Assembly: GCA_965199975.1 (NCBI GenBank)
Contig: OZ241340.1
Span: 1,674,001 to 1,738,000 of the forward strand
DNA from: JASLDZ01 sp965199975
GTDB taxonomy: Bacteria; Pseudomonadota; Alphaproteobacteria; Caulobacterales; Caulobacteraceae
Direction: 5' to 3'
Length of the DNA: 64,000 nucleotides
Every line of letters starts with the position of its first letter. The first letter of the stretch is position 1. Under the pieces are notes generated by a model. The model was given only the letters and a program-made list of their open reading frames with translations. It had not been told where the DNA came from and ran no database searches. Shown here piece after piece: positions 40,775-50,047 of the stretch. Position numbers and translations under genes: made by a program.

Positions 40775-41695
40775 TCACGCAATCGCTTCGGCCTCGCCCT
40801 GCGTCGGCGCCGGCCGTCTGCGGGCCGCAGCCTGCGCGAAGGCCACCCCGCCGAGCGCCACCGCGCCGCCCAGCGCCTGCATAGGCGTCACCGCCTCGCC
40901 GAACACGAGCCAGCCGAGCAGTGCGGCGACCACGGGCTGCACGAGCACGACCACGGCGGTCAGCGTCGCCGGCAGCCGTCCGAGCGCCCAGGCGATCGCC
41001 CCCTGTCCGCCCACGTGCATCAGCGCCAGGCCCACGAGCGGCGCCCAGCCCCACGCCACGGCAGGCAGGATCGGCTCGCGCAGCATGAGCGCGGCCGCAA
41101 GGAGGCATGGCCCGCTGATCAGGCTCGCCCAGAACATCACCGCCCATGCGCCCATGCGCCCGCGCGCCTCGCGCACGCACAGGAAGTAGCCCGAGTACCA
41201 GACGGCGGTGAGCGTCGCGAGCAGGTCGCCCAGCGGCGGATCCGCCCCCGGCGCGGCGGCGCCCTCCCGCGCCAGCGCCATCGCCACTGCGCCGCCCATC
41301 GCCGCGGCCAACCCGAGCAGGAACAGCATCCGCGGGCGCTCGCGGAACACGATCCAGCCCACCGCCGTGACGATCACGGGCGTCAGGTTCGACAGCACCG
41401 TCGAATTGGCGACGGAGGTGTCGTGGATGGCGTAGTGCCAGAAGGCGAGGTCCAGCGCGAAGAACACCCCTGCCGCCAGCGCCGCCCGGCTGGGGCGCCC
41501 TACCGTTCCGCGCCCGTCGCCCCGTCCGCGGCGCGCCAGGAACCACAGCAGGGGCAGGGCGAGGCTCACCCTCCAGAAGCCGACGGCTGAGGGCCCGGCG
41601 TGCGCCAGCCGCACCATCACCGGCCCCGTGCCGATCAGGCACGCGCCCGCCAACAGCACGAGGAGCGCACGGCGCTCGGAAGCGGGGGCGTACAT
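40775..41695 (-). CDS. EamA/DMT-family transporter
   Basis: 306 aa with ten predicted membrane helices in two EamA repeats. Markers are GTGPVMVRLAHAGPSAVGFW and LALPLLWFLARRG in the first, and LMHVGGQGAIAWALGRLPAT with VLVQPVVAALLGWLVFGEAV in the second. Family members export amino acids or metabolites. The substrate is unknown. Single gene, same direction as its neighbours on both sides. Confidence 0.9.
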   Translation of the reverse strand: MYAPASERRALLVLLAGACLIGTGPVMVRLAHAGPSAVGFWRVSLALPLLWFLARRGRGDGRGTVGRPSRAALAAGVFFALDLAFWHYAIHDTSVANSTVLSNLTPVIVTAVGWIVFRERPRMLFLLGLAAAMGGAVAMALAREGAAAPGADPPLGDLLATLTAVWYSGYFLCVREARGRMGAWAVMFWASLISGPCLLAAALMLREPILPAVAWGWAPLVGLALMHVGGQGAIAWALGRLPATLTAVVVLVQPVVAALLGWLVFGEAVTPMQALGGAVALGGVAFAQAAARRRPAPTQGEAEAIA

Positions 41696-41739
41696 GCGCG
41701 CGGGTAGAGCCCGCGCCGCCGCCGAAGTCGACCCGCCCC

Positions 41740-42576
41740 TTACAGCCCCGCGCGCCGGCGCACCTCTCCCGGCGTCACACCCGAGGCCCGCAGCGCCGCG
41801 AGCGCCTGCGCCCCGTCACGCTTGGCCAGCCGCTTGCCGTCGGGGCCGAGCAGAAGGCGATGGTGGCGGTAGGTGGGTGTCGGCAGGGTGAGGAGCGCCT
41901 GCAGCAGGCGCTGCACGTGAACCGCCTCGCGTAGGTCCTCGCCGCGGATCACGTGGGTCACACCCTGCAGCGCGTCGTCCACTACGCAGGCGAGGTGGTA
42001 GGCCACGCCGACATCCTTGCGCGCCAGCACCACGTCGCCGGTGGCGCCGGGCGTGGCCAAGCCGCTCCCAGTGTCGAGATCCACATAGGCCAGCCGGTCA
42101 TAGGCCGCGCCCAACGTGTCGCGCGCTCGCGCCAGCGAAAGCCGCCAGGCGAAGGGTTCGCCGACATCCAGCCGCCGAGCCTCCTCCGCCAGGGCGAGCG
42201 GTCCGCCGCGGAGGGGGGCCTGCGGGCCGTGCGGGGCGGAGGCGGCGGCCTGCGCCGCCTCCTTGCGGGTGCGGAAGTCGCGGTAGAGCAGGCCGCCCTC
42301 CCGCAGCCGGTCCACCGCCATGGCGTAGGCGGCCATGTGCTCTGACTGGCGGCGCACCGGGTGCTCCCAGTCCAGCCCCAGCCAGGCCAGGTCGGCGTAG
42401 ATCGCCGCCTCGAATTCGGGGCGACAGCGTGTGGCGTCGATGTCCTCGATGCGCAGCAGGAGCCGCCCGCCCGCCGCCTGCGCCGCGTCGGACACCGTCA
42501 GCGCGGCGAGCGCATGCCCCAGATGCAGCGGCCCGGTGGGCGAAGGGGCGAAGCGGGTGACGAAGGGTGCGGCCAT
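41740..42576 (-). CDS. gluQ: glutamyl-Q tRNA(Asp) synthetase
   Basis: 278 aa. A truncated GluRS catalytic core: HIGH-like signature in TRFAPSPTGPLHLGHALAAL, VVDDALQGVTHVIRGEDLRE, and a KMSKS-like DGKRLAKRDGA. The C-terminal anticodon-binding domain of true GluRS is missing, as expected for GluQRS, which attaches Glu to queuosine in tRNA-Asp. The zinc-binding cysteines of some members are not evident. It diverges from the glycosylase gene. Confidence 0.94.
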   Translation of the reverse strand: MAAPFVTRFAPSPTGPLHLGHALAALTVSDAAQAAGGRLLLRIEDIDATRCRPEFEAAIYADLAWLGLDWEHPVRRQSEHMAAYAMAVDRLREGGLLYRDFRTRKEAAQAAASAPHGPQAPLRGGPLALAEEARRLDVGEPFAWRLSLARARDTLGAAYDRLAYVDLDTGSGLATPGATGDVVLARKDVGVAYHLACVVDDALQGVTHVIRGEDLREAVHVQRLLQALLTLPTPTYRHHRLLLGPDGKRLAKRDGAQALAALRASGVTPGEVRRRAGL

Positions 42577-42644
42577 GCGGCCCCCGTTACGGCGCCGCGC
42601 GGGCGGGCTTGCAAGCGGGCGCGCCCTCCTGTTCGTGGGCCGCC

Positions 42645-43331
42645 ATGCCCGCGCCCGATCCCGCCTCCCTCGCCGCCGCCCGCCGGGCGCTGGCCGCCGC
42701 CGACCCGGCCATGGCTAGGCTGGACCGCGACCTCGCCGCCTTCGACTGGCGCTCGCGCCCCGGCGGCTTCGAGGGCCTGTTGCGCATGATCGTCGGCCAG
42801 CAGGTCTCGGTGGTCTCGGCCGACGCCACCTGGGGGCGCCTCGTGGCCGCTTGCGAGGGCGCCGTGTCGCCCGAGGCTGTGGCGGCGCTCCCGGTCGAGG
42901 CGCTGCGCGGCTGCGGCTTCTCCGGCCAGAAGGCGCGCTACGCCCACGCCATGGCCGAGGCCGTGAAGGGCGGGGGAATCGACTTCGCAGCCCTGTCGGC
43001 CCTGCCCGAGGCCGAGGCCCTGGCGGTGCTGGAGGCCCTGCTCGGCGTCGGCCGTTGGACGGCGGAGGTCTACCTGATGATGGCCGAGGGCCGGCTCGAC
43101 GCCTTCCCCGCCGGCGACATCGCCGTGCAGGAGGCCATGCGCTGGCTGGACGAAGGCGCGGCGCGCCCCGCGCCCGCCGAGGCCTACGCCCGCGCCGAGG
43201 TCTGGCGCCCGCACCGTGCGGTGGCGGCGCACATGCTGTGGGCCTGGTACCTGCAGGTGAAGTCCGGCGCGGCGCCGCACCCGCTGGGCGAGGCGACGCG
43301 CACCAGCCCCTCCGCGGGGGTGGGCGCATGA
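42645..43331 (+). CDS. DNA-3-methyladenine glycosylase (AlkA-like HhH-GPD)
   Basis: 228 aa from ATG 42645. FEGLLRMIVGQQVSVVSADA starts the HhH-GPD fold. The helix-hairpin-helix is LLGVGRWTAE (132-141) and the catalytic Asp158 is in FPAGDIAVQEA. It removes alkylated bases from DNA. It lacks the N-terminal TBP-like domain of E. coli AlkA, as many short bacterial members do. The stop overlaps the next start (ATGA), which suggests co-expression. Confidence 0.93.
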   Translation: MPAPDPASLAAARRALAAADPAMARLDRDLAAFDWRSRPGGFEGLLRMIVGQQVSVVSADATWGRLVAACEGAVSPEAVAALPVEALRGCGFSGQKARYAHAMAEAVKGGGIDFAALSALPEAEALAVLEALLGVGRWTAEVYLMMAEGRLDAFPAGDIAVQEAMRWLDEGAARPAPAEAYARAEVWRPHRAVAAHMLWAWYLQVKSGAAPHPLGEATRTSPSAGVGA

Positions 43332-44020
43332 GCGCGCCGCTCGACGGGCCCCGCCGCCCGCCCGCCACGGGGGGCGCGCCCACCTCGCTGGTGATCTTCG
43401 CCCACGGCTACGGCTCCAACGGCGACGACCTGATCGGCCTCGCACCCGTCCTCGCCCGCGCCCTGCCGACCACCGCCTTCGTCTCGCCCAATGCGCCGGA
43501 GCCCGTGCCCGGCTACCCCGGCGGCCACCAGTGGTTCCCCATCAGCCGGCTCGACCCCCACCTCCTGGCGCAGGGCGCCCGCGCCGCGGCGGGGAGCTTG
43601 GAGCGCTTCATCGATGGCGAACTCGCGCGCCACGCCTTGCCGGCCACGGCCTGCGCGCTCGTGGGCTTCAGCCAGGGGTCGATGATGAGCCTGCATGTGG
43701 GCTTGCGCCGCGCCGAGCCTCTGGCGGCGGTGGTCGCCTTCTCCGGCGCCCTGGTCGCCCCCGAGCGGCTGTCGGCCGAACTTCGCAGCCGCCCCCCCGT
43801 GCTCCTCGCCCATGGCGAGGCCGACGAGGTGGTCCCCGTCCACGCCCTGGCCGCCGCGCGCGACGCCCTGGCCGCGGCGGGGGTGGGCTGCCGCTGGCGC
43901 GTCTCGCCGCGCCTGCCGCACTCGATCGGGGAGGACGGGCTGGCGACGGCCGCCGGCTTCCTGCGCGACGCCTTCGCAGGACGGTTGGCGGAGTGGGCGG
44001 GACCGCAGGCGGCGGGGTAG
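43328..44020 (+). CDS. carboxylesterase/phospholipase family hydrolase
   Basis: 230 aa alpha/beta hydrolase of the Abhydrolase_2 type. FAHGYGSNGDDLIGLAP forms the oxyanion region, Ser115 lies in GFSQGSMM, Asp166 in HGEADEVVPV and His198 in RLPHSIGEDG. These enzymes cleave short acyl esters or lysophospholipids. Cytosolic. It overlaps the DNA glycosylase gene by 4 nt. Confidence 0.92.
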   Translation: MSAPLDGPRRPPATGGAPTSLVIFAHGYGSNGDDLIGLAPVLARALPTTAFVSPNAPEPVPGYPGGHQWFPISRLDPHLLAQGARAAAGSLERFIDGELARHALPATACALVGFSQGSMMSLHVGLRRAEPLAAVVAFSGALVAPERLSAELRSRPPVLLAHGEADEVVPVHALAAARDALAAAGVGCRWRVSPRLPHSIGEDGLATAAGFLRDAFAGRLAEWAGPQAAG

Positions 44021-44062
44021 GGCCTTGCGCCCTCGAGCCCGGGCCGTCGCTCAAGCGAGGCT

Positions 44063-44896
44063 TTACCGCGCCTTCTCGCTCACCACCACGAGCGGCCCGA
44101 GCCCCGTGCGCGGATCGCGGCGCTTCATCGCCGGCGCCCAGATGCTGGAGACGACGCCGTCGAGGTAGAGGGCGTCCTGACAGTCCAGCCGGGTCTGGAA
44201 GAGCCTGGCCAGACGTCCGAACGAGACGGGGTCGGTGCTGATCACGAAGGCGGCGAGCCCTCCACCGCAGGCGCCGACGGCGTTGCGGATTTTCCGGGAC
44301 GGACCGTCGGCGGCGACGGCCGGGTGCAGCCGACCGCCTTCAAGCAGAAGCGGTCCCGATTGCGTGGCCCAGATCGGCGCAGGCGCCAGAGCCAGGAAGC
44401 GCTTGGTCTCGGTGACGTGCGCCGCGCCGCGGACGTCGGTCCAGAAGACGCCGTTGGGTGATAGATAGAAGTTGCCTTCGCCGCGTCCGGTATCCGTCGG
44501 ATGGGTCGCCTGGCCGGCTTGCACCAGAAGTCCGACCGGAGCTCGCGCGGAGTCGAACATCCCCGCGTTCATCGCGAAGCGCACGCGAGATGCGCTGGAG
44601 CCGAGGCTCCGTTCGAGGCGCGCGAAGCCCCCGATCGGACCGGTCGCGTCGCGCCACACGATACGGAGCGCGTCTCGCTGCGGTTCATAGCGGCAGACGA
44701 CGAAGCGTGAAGTCTCGAACGTCACGGTCGAGCAGGCCGCCGCCGCTGTTGCGACCGGCTCCCTCGGTGAGGCCGCCGCCGGCGGATCGGATGCTACGAC
44801 GCTTGCGACGGCGAGCAAGACGGCGGCGACCTTCCCAGCCGACCGCCGAGTTCCTTGAGAAGCCGCAACCAGCGCCGGGAGCCGAATGCCCCACAT
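44063..44896 (-). CDS. phosphodiester glycosidase (NAGPA/DUF2233) family protein, exported
   Basis: 277 aa from ATG 44896, which gives a membrane-spanning signal (AGKVAAVLLAVASVVAS). The domain is recognised by RFAMNAGMFDSARAPVGL, GEGNFYLSPNGVFWTD, WATQSGPLLLEGG and DALYLDGVVSSIWAP. Relatives uncover mannose-6-phosphate signals or act on phosphodiester-linked sugars; the bacterial substrate is unknown. It is downstream of bdhA on the same strand after a 128-nt gap without features. A long frame extending to 45490 is antisense shadow. Confidence 0.82.
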   Translation of the reverse strand: MWGIRLPALVAASQGTRRSAGKVAAVLLAVASVVASDPPAAASPREPVATAAAACSTVTFETSRFVVCRYEPQRDALRIVWRDATGPIGGFARLERSLGSSASRVRFAMNAGMFDSARAPVGLLVQAGQATHPTDTGRGEGNFYLSPNGVFWTDVRGAAHVTETKRFLALAPAPIWATQSGPLLLEGGRLHPAVAADGPSRKIRNAVGACGGGLAAFVISTDPVSFGRLARLFQTRLDCQDALYLDGVVSSIWAPAMKRRDPRTGLGPLVVVSEKAR

Positions 44897-45024
44897 ACAG
44901 TCCGGTCTCCGGGCTCTCGGCCCGCGCTCCGCACCGCCTGCCCACCGTGCGCCTCCAAGCGCGGGAGGGCGCACGCGTGCGCTTTTTCCAGGCCACGCTC
45001 GGTTCAGACGTAGGTGTCGGCGCC

Positions 45025-45822
45025 TCAGGCGGCGGTCCATCCGCCGTCCATGGAGAGGTTGGCGCCGGTGATCTGGGCGGCGGCGTCGCCGCAGAGGAAG
45101 ACGAGGAGGGCGGCGACCTGCTCGACCGTCACGAAGGCCTTGGTGGGCTGGGCGGCCAGCAGCACGTCGGCCATCACCTGCTCGCGGGTGAGGCCGCGGG
45201 CTTTCATGGTGTCGGGGATCTGCGCCTCCACCAGCGGCGTCCACACGTAGCCGGGGCTGATGGCGTTGACGGTGATCGCGTCGCGCGCGAGCTCGAGCGC
45301 GGCGGTCTTGGTCAGGCCCTCGATGCCGTGCTTGGCGGCCACGTAGGCCGACTTGAAGGGCGAGGCGACCTTGCTGTGGGCGCTGGCGGTGGAGACGATG
45401 CGGCCCCAGCCGGCGCGCTTCATGTGCGGGATGGCCGCGTGCATGGCGTGGAAGGCCGAGCTGAGGTTGATGGCGATGATGCGGTCCCACTGCTCGGTGG
45501 GGAAGTCCTCGATGGGCGAGACGAACTGCACGCCGGCGTTGTTGACCAGCACGTGCAGGCCGCCGAACGCTTCGGCTGCGGCCTCGACCATCTCGCCGAC
45601 CTCGGCGGGCCGCGTCATGTCGGCGGGGGAGTGCAGGGCGCGCACGCTGAACTCGGCCTCGATGGCGGCGCGCGCCGCCTCGATGGCGTCGGGCGCGCCG
45701 AAGCCGTTGAGCATGACGTCGCAGCCCTCGGCGGCTAGCGCGCGGGCGCAGGCCAAGCCGATGCCGCTCGTGGAGCCGGTGACGACGGCGGCGCGGCCGT
45801 TGAGGCTCCCCGTGGCGCTCAT
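45025..45822 (-). CDS. bdhA: 3-hydroxybutyrate dehydrogenase (SDR)
   Basis: 265 aa. TGSTSGIG (15-22) binds NAD, NNAG is at 94-97, and the active site is Ser147, Tyr160 and Lys164. The segments MLNGFGAPDAIEA and AISPGYVWTPLVEAQIPD are typical of bacterial BdhA. It interconverts 3-hydroxybutyrate and acetoacetate in polyhydroxybutyrate turnover. Its start overlaps the stop of the GH92 gene by 4 nt, an odd partner. Confidence 0.9.
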   Translation of the reverse strand: MSATGSLNGRAAVVTGSTSGIGLACARALAAEGCDVMLNGFGAPDAIEAARAAIEAEFSVRALHSPADMTRPAEVGEMVEAAAEAFGGLHVLVNNAGVQFVSPIEDFPTEQWDRIIAINLSSAFHAMHAAIPHMKRAGWGRIVSTASAHSKVASPFKSAYVAAKHGIEGLTKTAALELARDAITVNAISPGYVWTPLVEAQIPDTMKARGLTREQVMADVLLAAQPTKAFVTVEQVAALLVFLCGDAAAQITGANLSMDGGWTAA

Positions 45823-48155
45823 CGGACGGCTCCGGAGTAGGGGGTCATGGAATAGGGGCGGGCGGAGGGCGCGGCGCCCCAGGCGGTGTTCGGCTTCGCC
45901 TGCATGGTGAAGCGCAGGGTTCCGCCGCGCAGGATCTCGTCGTGGGTGAGATAGACGCGGTCGAGCGGCCTGCCGTCCAGCGTCACCTGGCCCACGTAGG
46001 GGTGCGCGTCCGACAGGCCCTGCGCCTCGACGGTGAAGCGGCGGCCGTTGGGCAGCGCGAGCACCGCGTGGCTGACGAAGGGGCGGCCGATCACGTACTG
46101 GTTTGAGCCGGGCGCCACCGGATAGAAGCCGAGCGCCGTCATCAGCAGCCATGCCGACATCTGGCCCAGGTCGTCGTTGCCGACGAGGCCGTCGGGGGCG
46201 GGGCGGTACTGGCTTTCGACGATCTGCTTCACCCGCGCCTGCGTGCGCCAGGGAGCGCCGGCGTAGGCGTAGAGGTAGGCCATGTGGTGGCTGGGCTCGT
46301 TGCCGTGCACATACTGGCCGATCAGGCCGGAGATGTCCTCGACGCTGGCGTAATCCTTCGGGTCGACCTTCTGGTCAAAGGTGCGGTCGAGGCGCGCGAT
46401 CAGCTTGGCGTCGCCGCCCATCAGCCGGATCACGCCGCCGATGTCCTGCGGCACGTAATCGGAGTACTGCCAGGCGTTGCCTTCGGTGAAGCCCGAGTCG
46501 GCTCCAGCCCGGGCGGGATCGAAGGGCTCGCGCCACGCGCCCGACGCCAGCTTGGGCTGGGCGAAGCCTGTGGCGGGGTCGAACACGTTGCGCCAGTTCC
46601 CGGCGCGCTTGAAGAAGCGGGCCGCCACGTCGGTGCGGCCGAGCTTCTGGGCGGCGCGCGCGATCGTCCAGTCGTCGAAGGCGTACTCCAGCGTCTGCGA
46701 GACGCCCTGGCCGTCCACGTCCACCGGCACGTAGCCTTGCTCGATGTAGGCGCCGAGGTGGCCGTAAGGGCGGTAGTCAGCGCTGGCCACCATGGCGTCC
46801 AGCGCGCGGTTGGGGTCGAAGCCGGGCAGGCCCTTCATGACGGCGTCGGCCAGCTCGGGCACGGCGTGGTAGCCGATCATGCACCAGGTCTCGAGCCCAG
46901 CCTCCTGCCAGATGGGCAGGATTCCGTAGGGGCTTTCCTGCTGCGAAACGAGCAGCGAGCGCATCACGTCGGTGTTGCGCTTGTCGGGCTCGATCAGCGT
47001 CATCAGCGGCTGCTCGGCGCGGTAGGTGTCCCACAGGCTGAAGCTGGAGACGAAGGCGAAGCCGTCCGCCTTGTGGGCCGCGTTGTCGGGGCCGACGTAG
47101 CCGCCGTCGACGTCCATGGAGAGGCTGGGCGCCAGCAGCGCGTGGTAGAGGGCGGTGTAGAGGCTGCGCTTGAGGGGCGCGGGGGCGTCGAGGTCGACGC
47201 GGGCGAGCTCGCCCTCCCAGGCTTTGCGGGCGTCGGCGCGCACGGTGTCGAAGTCGAAGCCCGGGACCTCGGCCTGCAGGTTGGCGACCGCGGCGTCCTC
47301 GCTGGTGGGCGACAGCGCCACCTTGGTGACCAGCGGCCCCTTCAGCGCGCCGAAGTCGAACACGCCGACCAGGCCACGGCCGTGGATGAAGGGCGTGTCG
47401 CTGGCGCTGTTCCCGGGAGGCGCGAAGCCCTTGTAGGGCGCCTCCACCGGCTCGCGGTCGTAGAGCTGGTGGCCGGTGGGGGCCTGCGAGAAGCGCAAAG
47501 CGAAGTACAAGCGCCGCCCCGGCGCCCAGCCCCGGGTCTCGCGCATGCCGGTGACCACGCCGTCCGGGCGGATGCGCAGCGACGACCACAGGACCTTGCC
47601 CGGGTAGTCGTAGATGGCGTGGCGCAGGTCGACGAGCACGTGCGCCGGCTTGCCGGCCGGAAAGCTGTAGCGGTGCACGCCCACGCGAGGCGAAGCGGTG
47701 AGTTCGGCGCGCACGCCGTAGTCGTCCAGCGTCACGGCGTAGTAGCCGGGGTGCGCCTCCTCGGTGGCGTGGCGGAAGCGTGAGCGGTAGCCGGAGCCGG
47801 GCACGGCAGGGTCGCCCGGATCGAGCTTCACCTCGCCCGCGATCGGCATCAGCGACACATCGCCCAGATCGGAGTGACCCGAGCCCGAGAAGTGGGTGTG
47901 GCTGAAGCCCTGTATCGTGCTGTCTTCGTAGCGGTAGCCGGCGGCGTGGGTGTAGCTGTGCTTGAAGTCGGCGATCAGCGTGTCGGGGCTGAGCTGCACC
48001 ATGCCGAACGGGACCACCGCGCCGGGATAGGTGTGCCCGTCCGCCCCCGTGCCGATGAAGGGGTCCACCGCCTCGTAGGCCGAGGTGGGCGCCGCGAAGG
48101 CGGGAGCGGCCAGCGCGAAGGCGGCGGTCGCGGCGAGCAGGGCGGCTCGGATCAT
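45819..48155 (-). CDS. GH92-family alpha-mannosidase, exported
   Basis: 778 aa with a signal peptide (MIRAALLAATAAFALAAPAF). The GH92 signatures are complete: VDPFIGTGADGHTYPGA, GFSHTHFSGSGHSDLGD, WQYSDYVPQDIGG, VHGNEPSHHMAYLYAYAG and GNDDLGQMSAWLLMTALGFY. GH92 enzymes are calcium-dependent exo-mannosidases acting on alpha-mannans or N-glycans. The single copy here would work outside the cytoplasm. The stop overlaps the bdhA start, the start overlaps the thioesterase stop. Confidence 0.93.
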   Translation of the reverse strand: MIRAALLAATAAFALAAPAFAAPTSAYEAVDPFIGTGADGHTYPGAVVPFGMVQLSPDTLIADFKHSYTHAAGYRYEDSTIQGFSHTHFSGSGHSDLGDVSLMPIAGEVKLDPGDPAVPGSGYRSRFRHATEEAHPGYYAVTLDDYGVRAELTASPRVGVHRYSFPAGKPAHVLVDLRHAIYDYPGKVLWSSLRIRPDGVVTGMRETRGWAPGRRLYFALRFSQAPTGHQLYDREPVEAPYKGFAPPGNSASDTPFIHGRGLVGVFDFGALKGPLVTKVALSPTSEDAAVANLQAEVPGFDFDTVRADARKAWEGELARVDLDAPAPLKRSLYTALYHALLAPSLSMDVDGGYVGPDNAAHKADGFAFVSSFSLWDTYRAEQPLMTLIEPDKRNTDVMRSLLVSQQESPYGILPIWQEAGLETWCMIGYHAVPELADAVMKGLPGFDPNRALDAMVASADYRPYGHLGAYIEQGYVPVDVDGQGVSQTLEYAFDDWTIARAAQKLGRTDVAARFFKRAGNWRNVFDPATGFAQPKLASGAWREPFDPARAGADSGFTEGNAWQYSDYVPQDIGGVIRLMGGDAKLIARLDRTFDQKVDPKDYASVEDISGLIGQYVHGNEPSHHMAYLYAYAGAPWRTQARVKQIVESQYRPAPDGLVGNDDLGQMSAWLLMTALGFYPVAPGSNQYVIGRPFVSHAVLALPNGRRFTVEAQGLSDAHPYVGQVTLDGRPLDRVYLTHDEILRGGTLRFTMQAKPNTAWGAAPSARPYSMTPYSGAVR

Positions 48156-48607
48156 GCGGCGGGGGCCATGACGAGGAGGGAGGAGGTGGCCGAGGCCAGC
48201 AGGCGGCCGTCTCGATCCTTCAGCGTCGCCTCGGCGAAGGCGGCGCGGCGGCCCATGGTCAGCACGCGGCCCTCGGCGCGCACCACGCCCGTCTCGGCGC
48301 TGACGGCCTTGTGGTAGGCGACCTTGATCTCGAGCGTGGTGTAGCGCCAGCCGGGCTCCAGCCTGGTCTGCACAGCGCACCCGCAGGCCGAGTCGAGCAG
48401 TGTGGCGGCGTAGCCCCCGTGCACCATGCCGATGGGATTGTACGCGTGCAGGCCTGGCGTGCCCTCGAAGGCGGCGAAGCCCGGATCGAAGGCCACTGGC
48501 GCGAAGTCCAGCGACTGGCTGATGCCAGGGCGGCGGCCCTGCGCCAGGAGCGCGCGCAGCTGCTCCAGTCCGGAGAGGTGCAGGCCGATCTCGGCCGTCA
48601 TGTCCAT
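48152..48607 (-). CDS. PaaI-type hotdog thioesterase
   Basis: 151 aa. The hotdog signature is NPIGMVHGGYAATLLDSACG, followed by YTTLEIKVAYHKAV and GRRAAFAEATLKDRDGRLLA. It should hydrolyse acyl- or aryl-CoA. Start at 48607, with a second ATG two codons later. First gene of the run thioesterase-GH92-bdhA joined by 4-nt overlaps. It diverges from the fumarylacetoacetase gene. Confidence 0.88.
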   Translation of the reverse strand: MDMTAEIGLHLSGLEQLRALLAQGRRPGISQSLDFAPVAFDPGFAAFEGTPGLHAYNPIGMVHGGYAATLLDSACGCAVQTRLEPGWRYTTLEIKVAYHKAVSAETGVVRAEGRVLTMGRRAAFAEATLKDRDGRLLASATSSLLVMAPAA

Positions 48608-48723
48608 GCGCGACGTCTCCGGTGCGGCGGGAGACAAACCCCGTCGCGCGGCCGGGCGCAAGCCGATTGCAGGCGTGCGCCGATCGCGGGACAAGGCGCG
48701 CCCAGCTCCAGCAGGACGCGCCC

Positions 48724-50034
48724 ATGCCCGCCGACCTCGACCCCGGCCTCGACCGGAGCCACGACCCGGCGCGCCGCCCCTGGGTCGCCTCGGCCGACGG
48801 CCACGCGGAGTTCCCGATCCAGAACCTGCCGCACGGCGTGTTCAGCGTCGGAGGCGAGGCGCCGCGAGGGGGCGTCGCCATCGGCGACGAGGTGCTCGAC
48901 ATGGCGGCCGCCGTCGCCGCCGGGCTGTTCGCCGGCGAGGCGCAGGAGGCGGCGCAGGCCGCCGCCGCGGCGCCGCTCAACGCCTGGATGGCGCTGTCGA
49001 CGCAGCCGCGCCGAGCGCTGCGGCTGCGGCTGAGCGACCTGCTGGCCGAAGGCGCGGCTGAGCGAAGCGCGATCGAGCCGCTGCTACGGCCGGCCTCCGC
49101 AGTACGCATGCACCTGCCGGCTGCGGTGGGCGACTACACCGACTTCTACGCCGGCATCCACCACGCCCTGACCGTCGGCAAGCAGTTCCGGCCCGACAAC
49201 CCGCTGCTGCCCAACTACAAGTGGGTGCCGATCGGCTACCACGGCCGCGCCTCCTCGGTGCGCGTCTCCGGCGAGCCGGTGCGGCGGCCCTGCGGCCAAC
49301 GCAAGCCGCCCGAGGCCGAGGCGCCCGTCTTCGGTCCCTCGCGCCGTCTCGACTACGAGCTGGAGGTCGGCCTCTGGGTCGGGCGCGGCAACGCGCCGGG
49401 AGAGACCATCCCCATAAGCGAGGCGGGCGAGCGGATCGCGGGCCTGTGCCTTCTCAACGACTGGTCGGCGCGTGACCTGCAGGGGTGGGAGTACCAGCCG
49501 CTCGGCCCCTTCCTGGCCAAGAGCTTCGCAACCACCGTCTCGCCATGGGTGGTGACGACCGAGGCGCTGGCGCCCTTCCGCACCGCCCAGCCGCCGCGGC
49601 CCGACGGCGATCCTAAGCCGCTGCCCTACCTGTGGGACGAGGCCGACCAGGCGGCGGGCGCCCTTGCGGTCGAGCTGGAGGTGTGGCTGCAAGCATCGGG
49701 AATGGGCGCTCCGCACCGCCTCTCGTCCAGCGCCATGACAGACATGTACTGGACCCCTGCGCAGCTCCTGGCCCACCACGCTTCGAACGGCTGCGACCTG
49801 CGGCCGGGCGATCTCCTGGGCACGGGCACGATCGCTGGGCCGCGCCCGGAGCAGGGCGGCAGCCTTCTCGAGCTGTCACAAGGCGGCAAGGCGCCGGTCA
49901 AGCTGGAAGGGGGCGGCGAACGCGCCTTCCTGGAGGATGGCGACGAGGTGATCCTGCGCGCGCACGCCCGGCGCGAAGGTTTCGTGTCGATCGGTCTCGG
50001 TGAGAGCCGCGCACGCATCTCTCCGGCCCAGTGA
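48724..50034 (+). CDS. fahA: fumarylacetoacetase
   Basis: 436 aa from ATG 48724. An N-terminal SH3-like part (FPIQNLPHGVFSVGGEAPRG) and the FAH barrel: DYTDFYAGIHHALTVGKQFR, YKWVPIGYHGRASSVRVSG, metal ligands in LDYELEVGLWVG and LLNDWSARDLQGWEYQPLGP. It splits fumarylacetoacetate in the last step of tyrosine and homogentisate breakdown. No hmgA or hpd next to it. Convergent with the cfa operon, 13 nt apart. Confidence 0.95.
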   Translation: MPADLDPGLDRSHDPARRPWVASADGHAEFPIQNLPHGVFSVGGEAPRGGVAIGDEVLDMAAAVAAGLFAGEAQEAAQAAAAAPLNAWMALSTQPRRALRLRLSDLLAEGAAERSAIEPLLRPASAVRMHLPAAVGDYTDFYAGIHHALTVGKQFRPDNPLLPNYKWVPIGYHGRASSVRVSGEPVRRPCGQRKPPEAEAPVFGPSRRLDYELEVGLWVGRGNAPGETIPISEAGERIAGLCLLNDWSARDLQGWEYQPLGPFLAKSFATTVSPWVVTTEALAPFRTAQPPRPDGDPKPLPYLWDEADQAAGALAVELEVWLQASGMGAPHRLSSSAMTDMYWTPAQLLAHHASNGCDLRPGDLLGTGTIAGPRPEQGGSLLELSQGGKAPVKLEGGGERAFLEDGDEVILRAHARREGFVSIGLGESRARISPAQ

Positions 50035-50047
50035 GACCGGCTCCGCT

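Noticed and set aside
48156..49109. N-terminal extension of the GH92 gene
   Set aside because: The frame upstream of ATG 48155 runs through the thioesterase gene and into the fahA region. The signal peptide at 48155 fixes the start.
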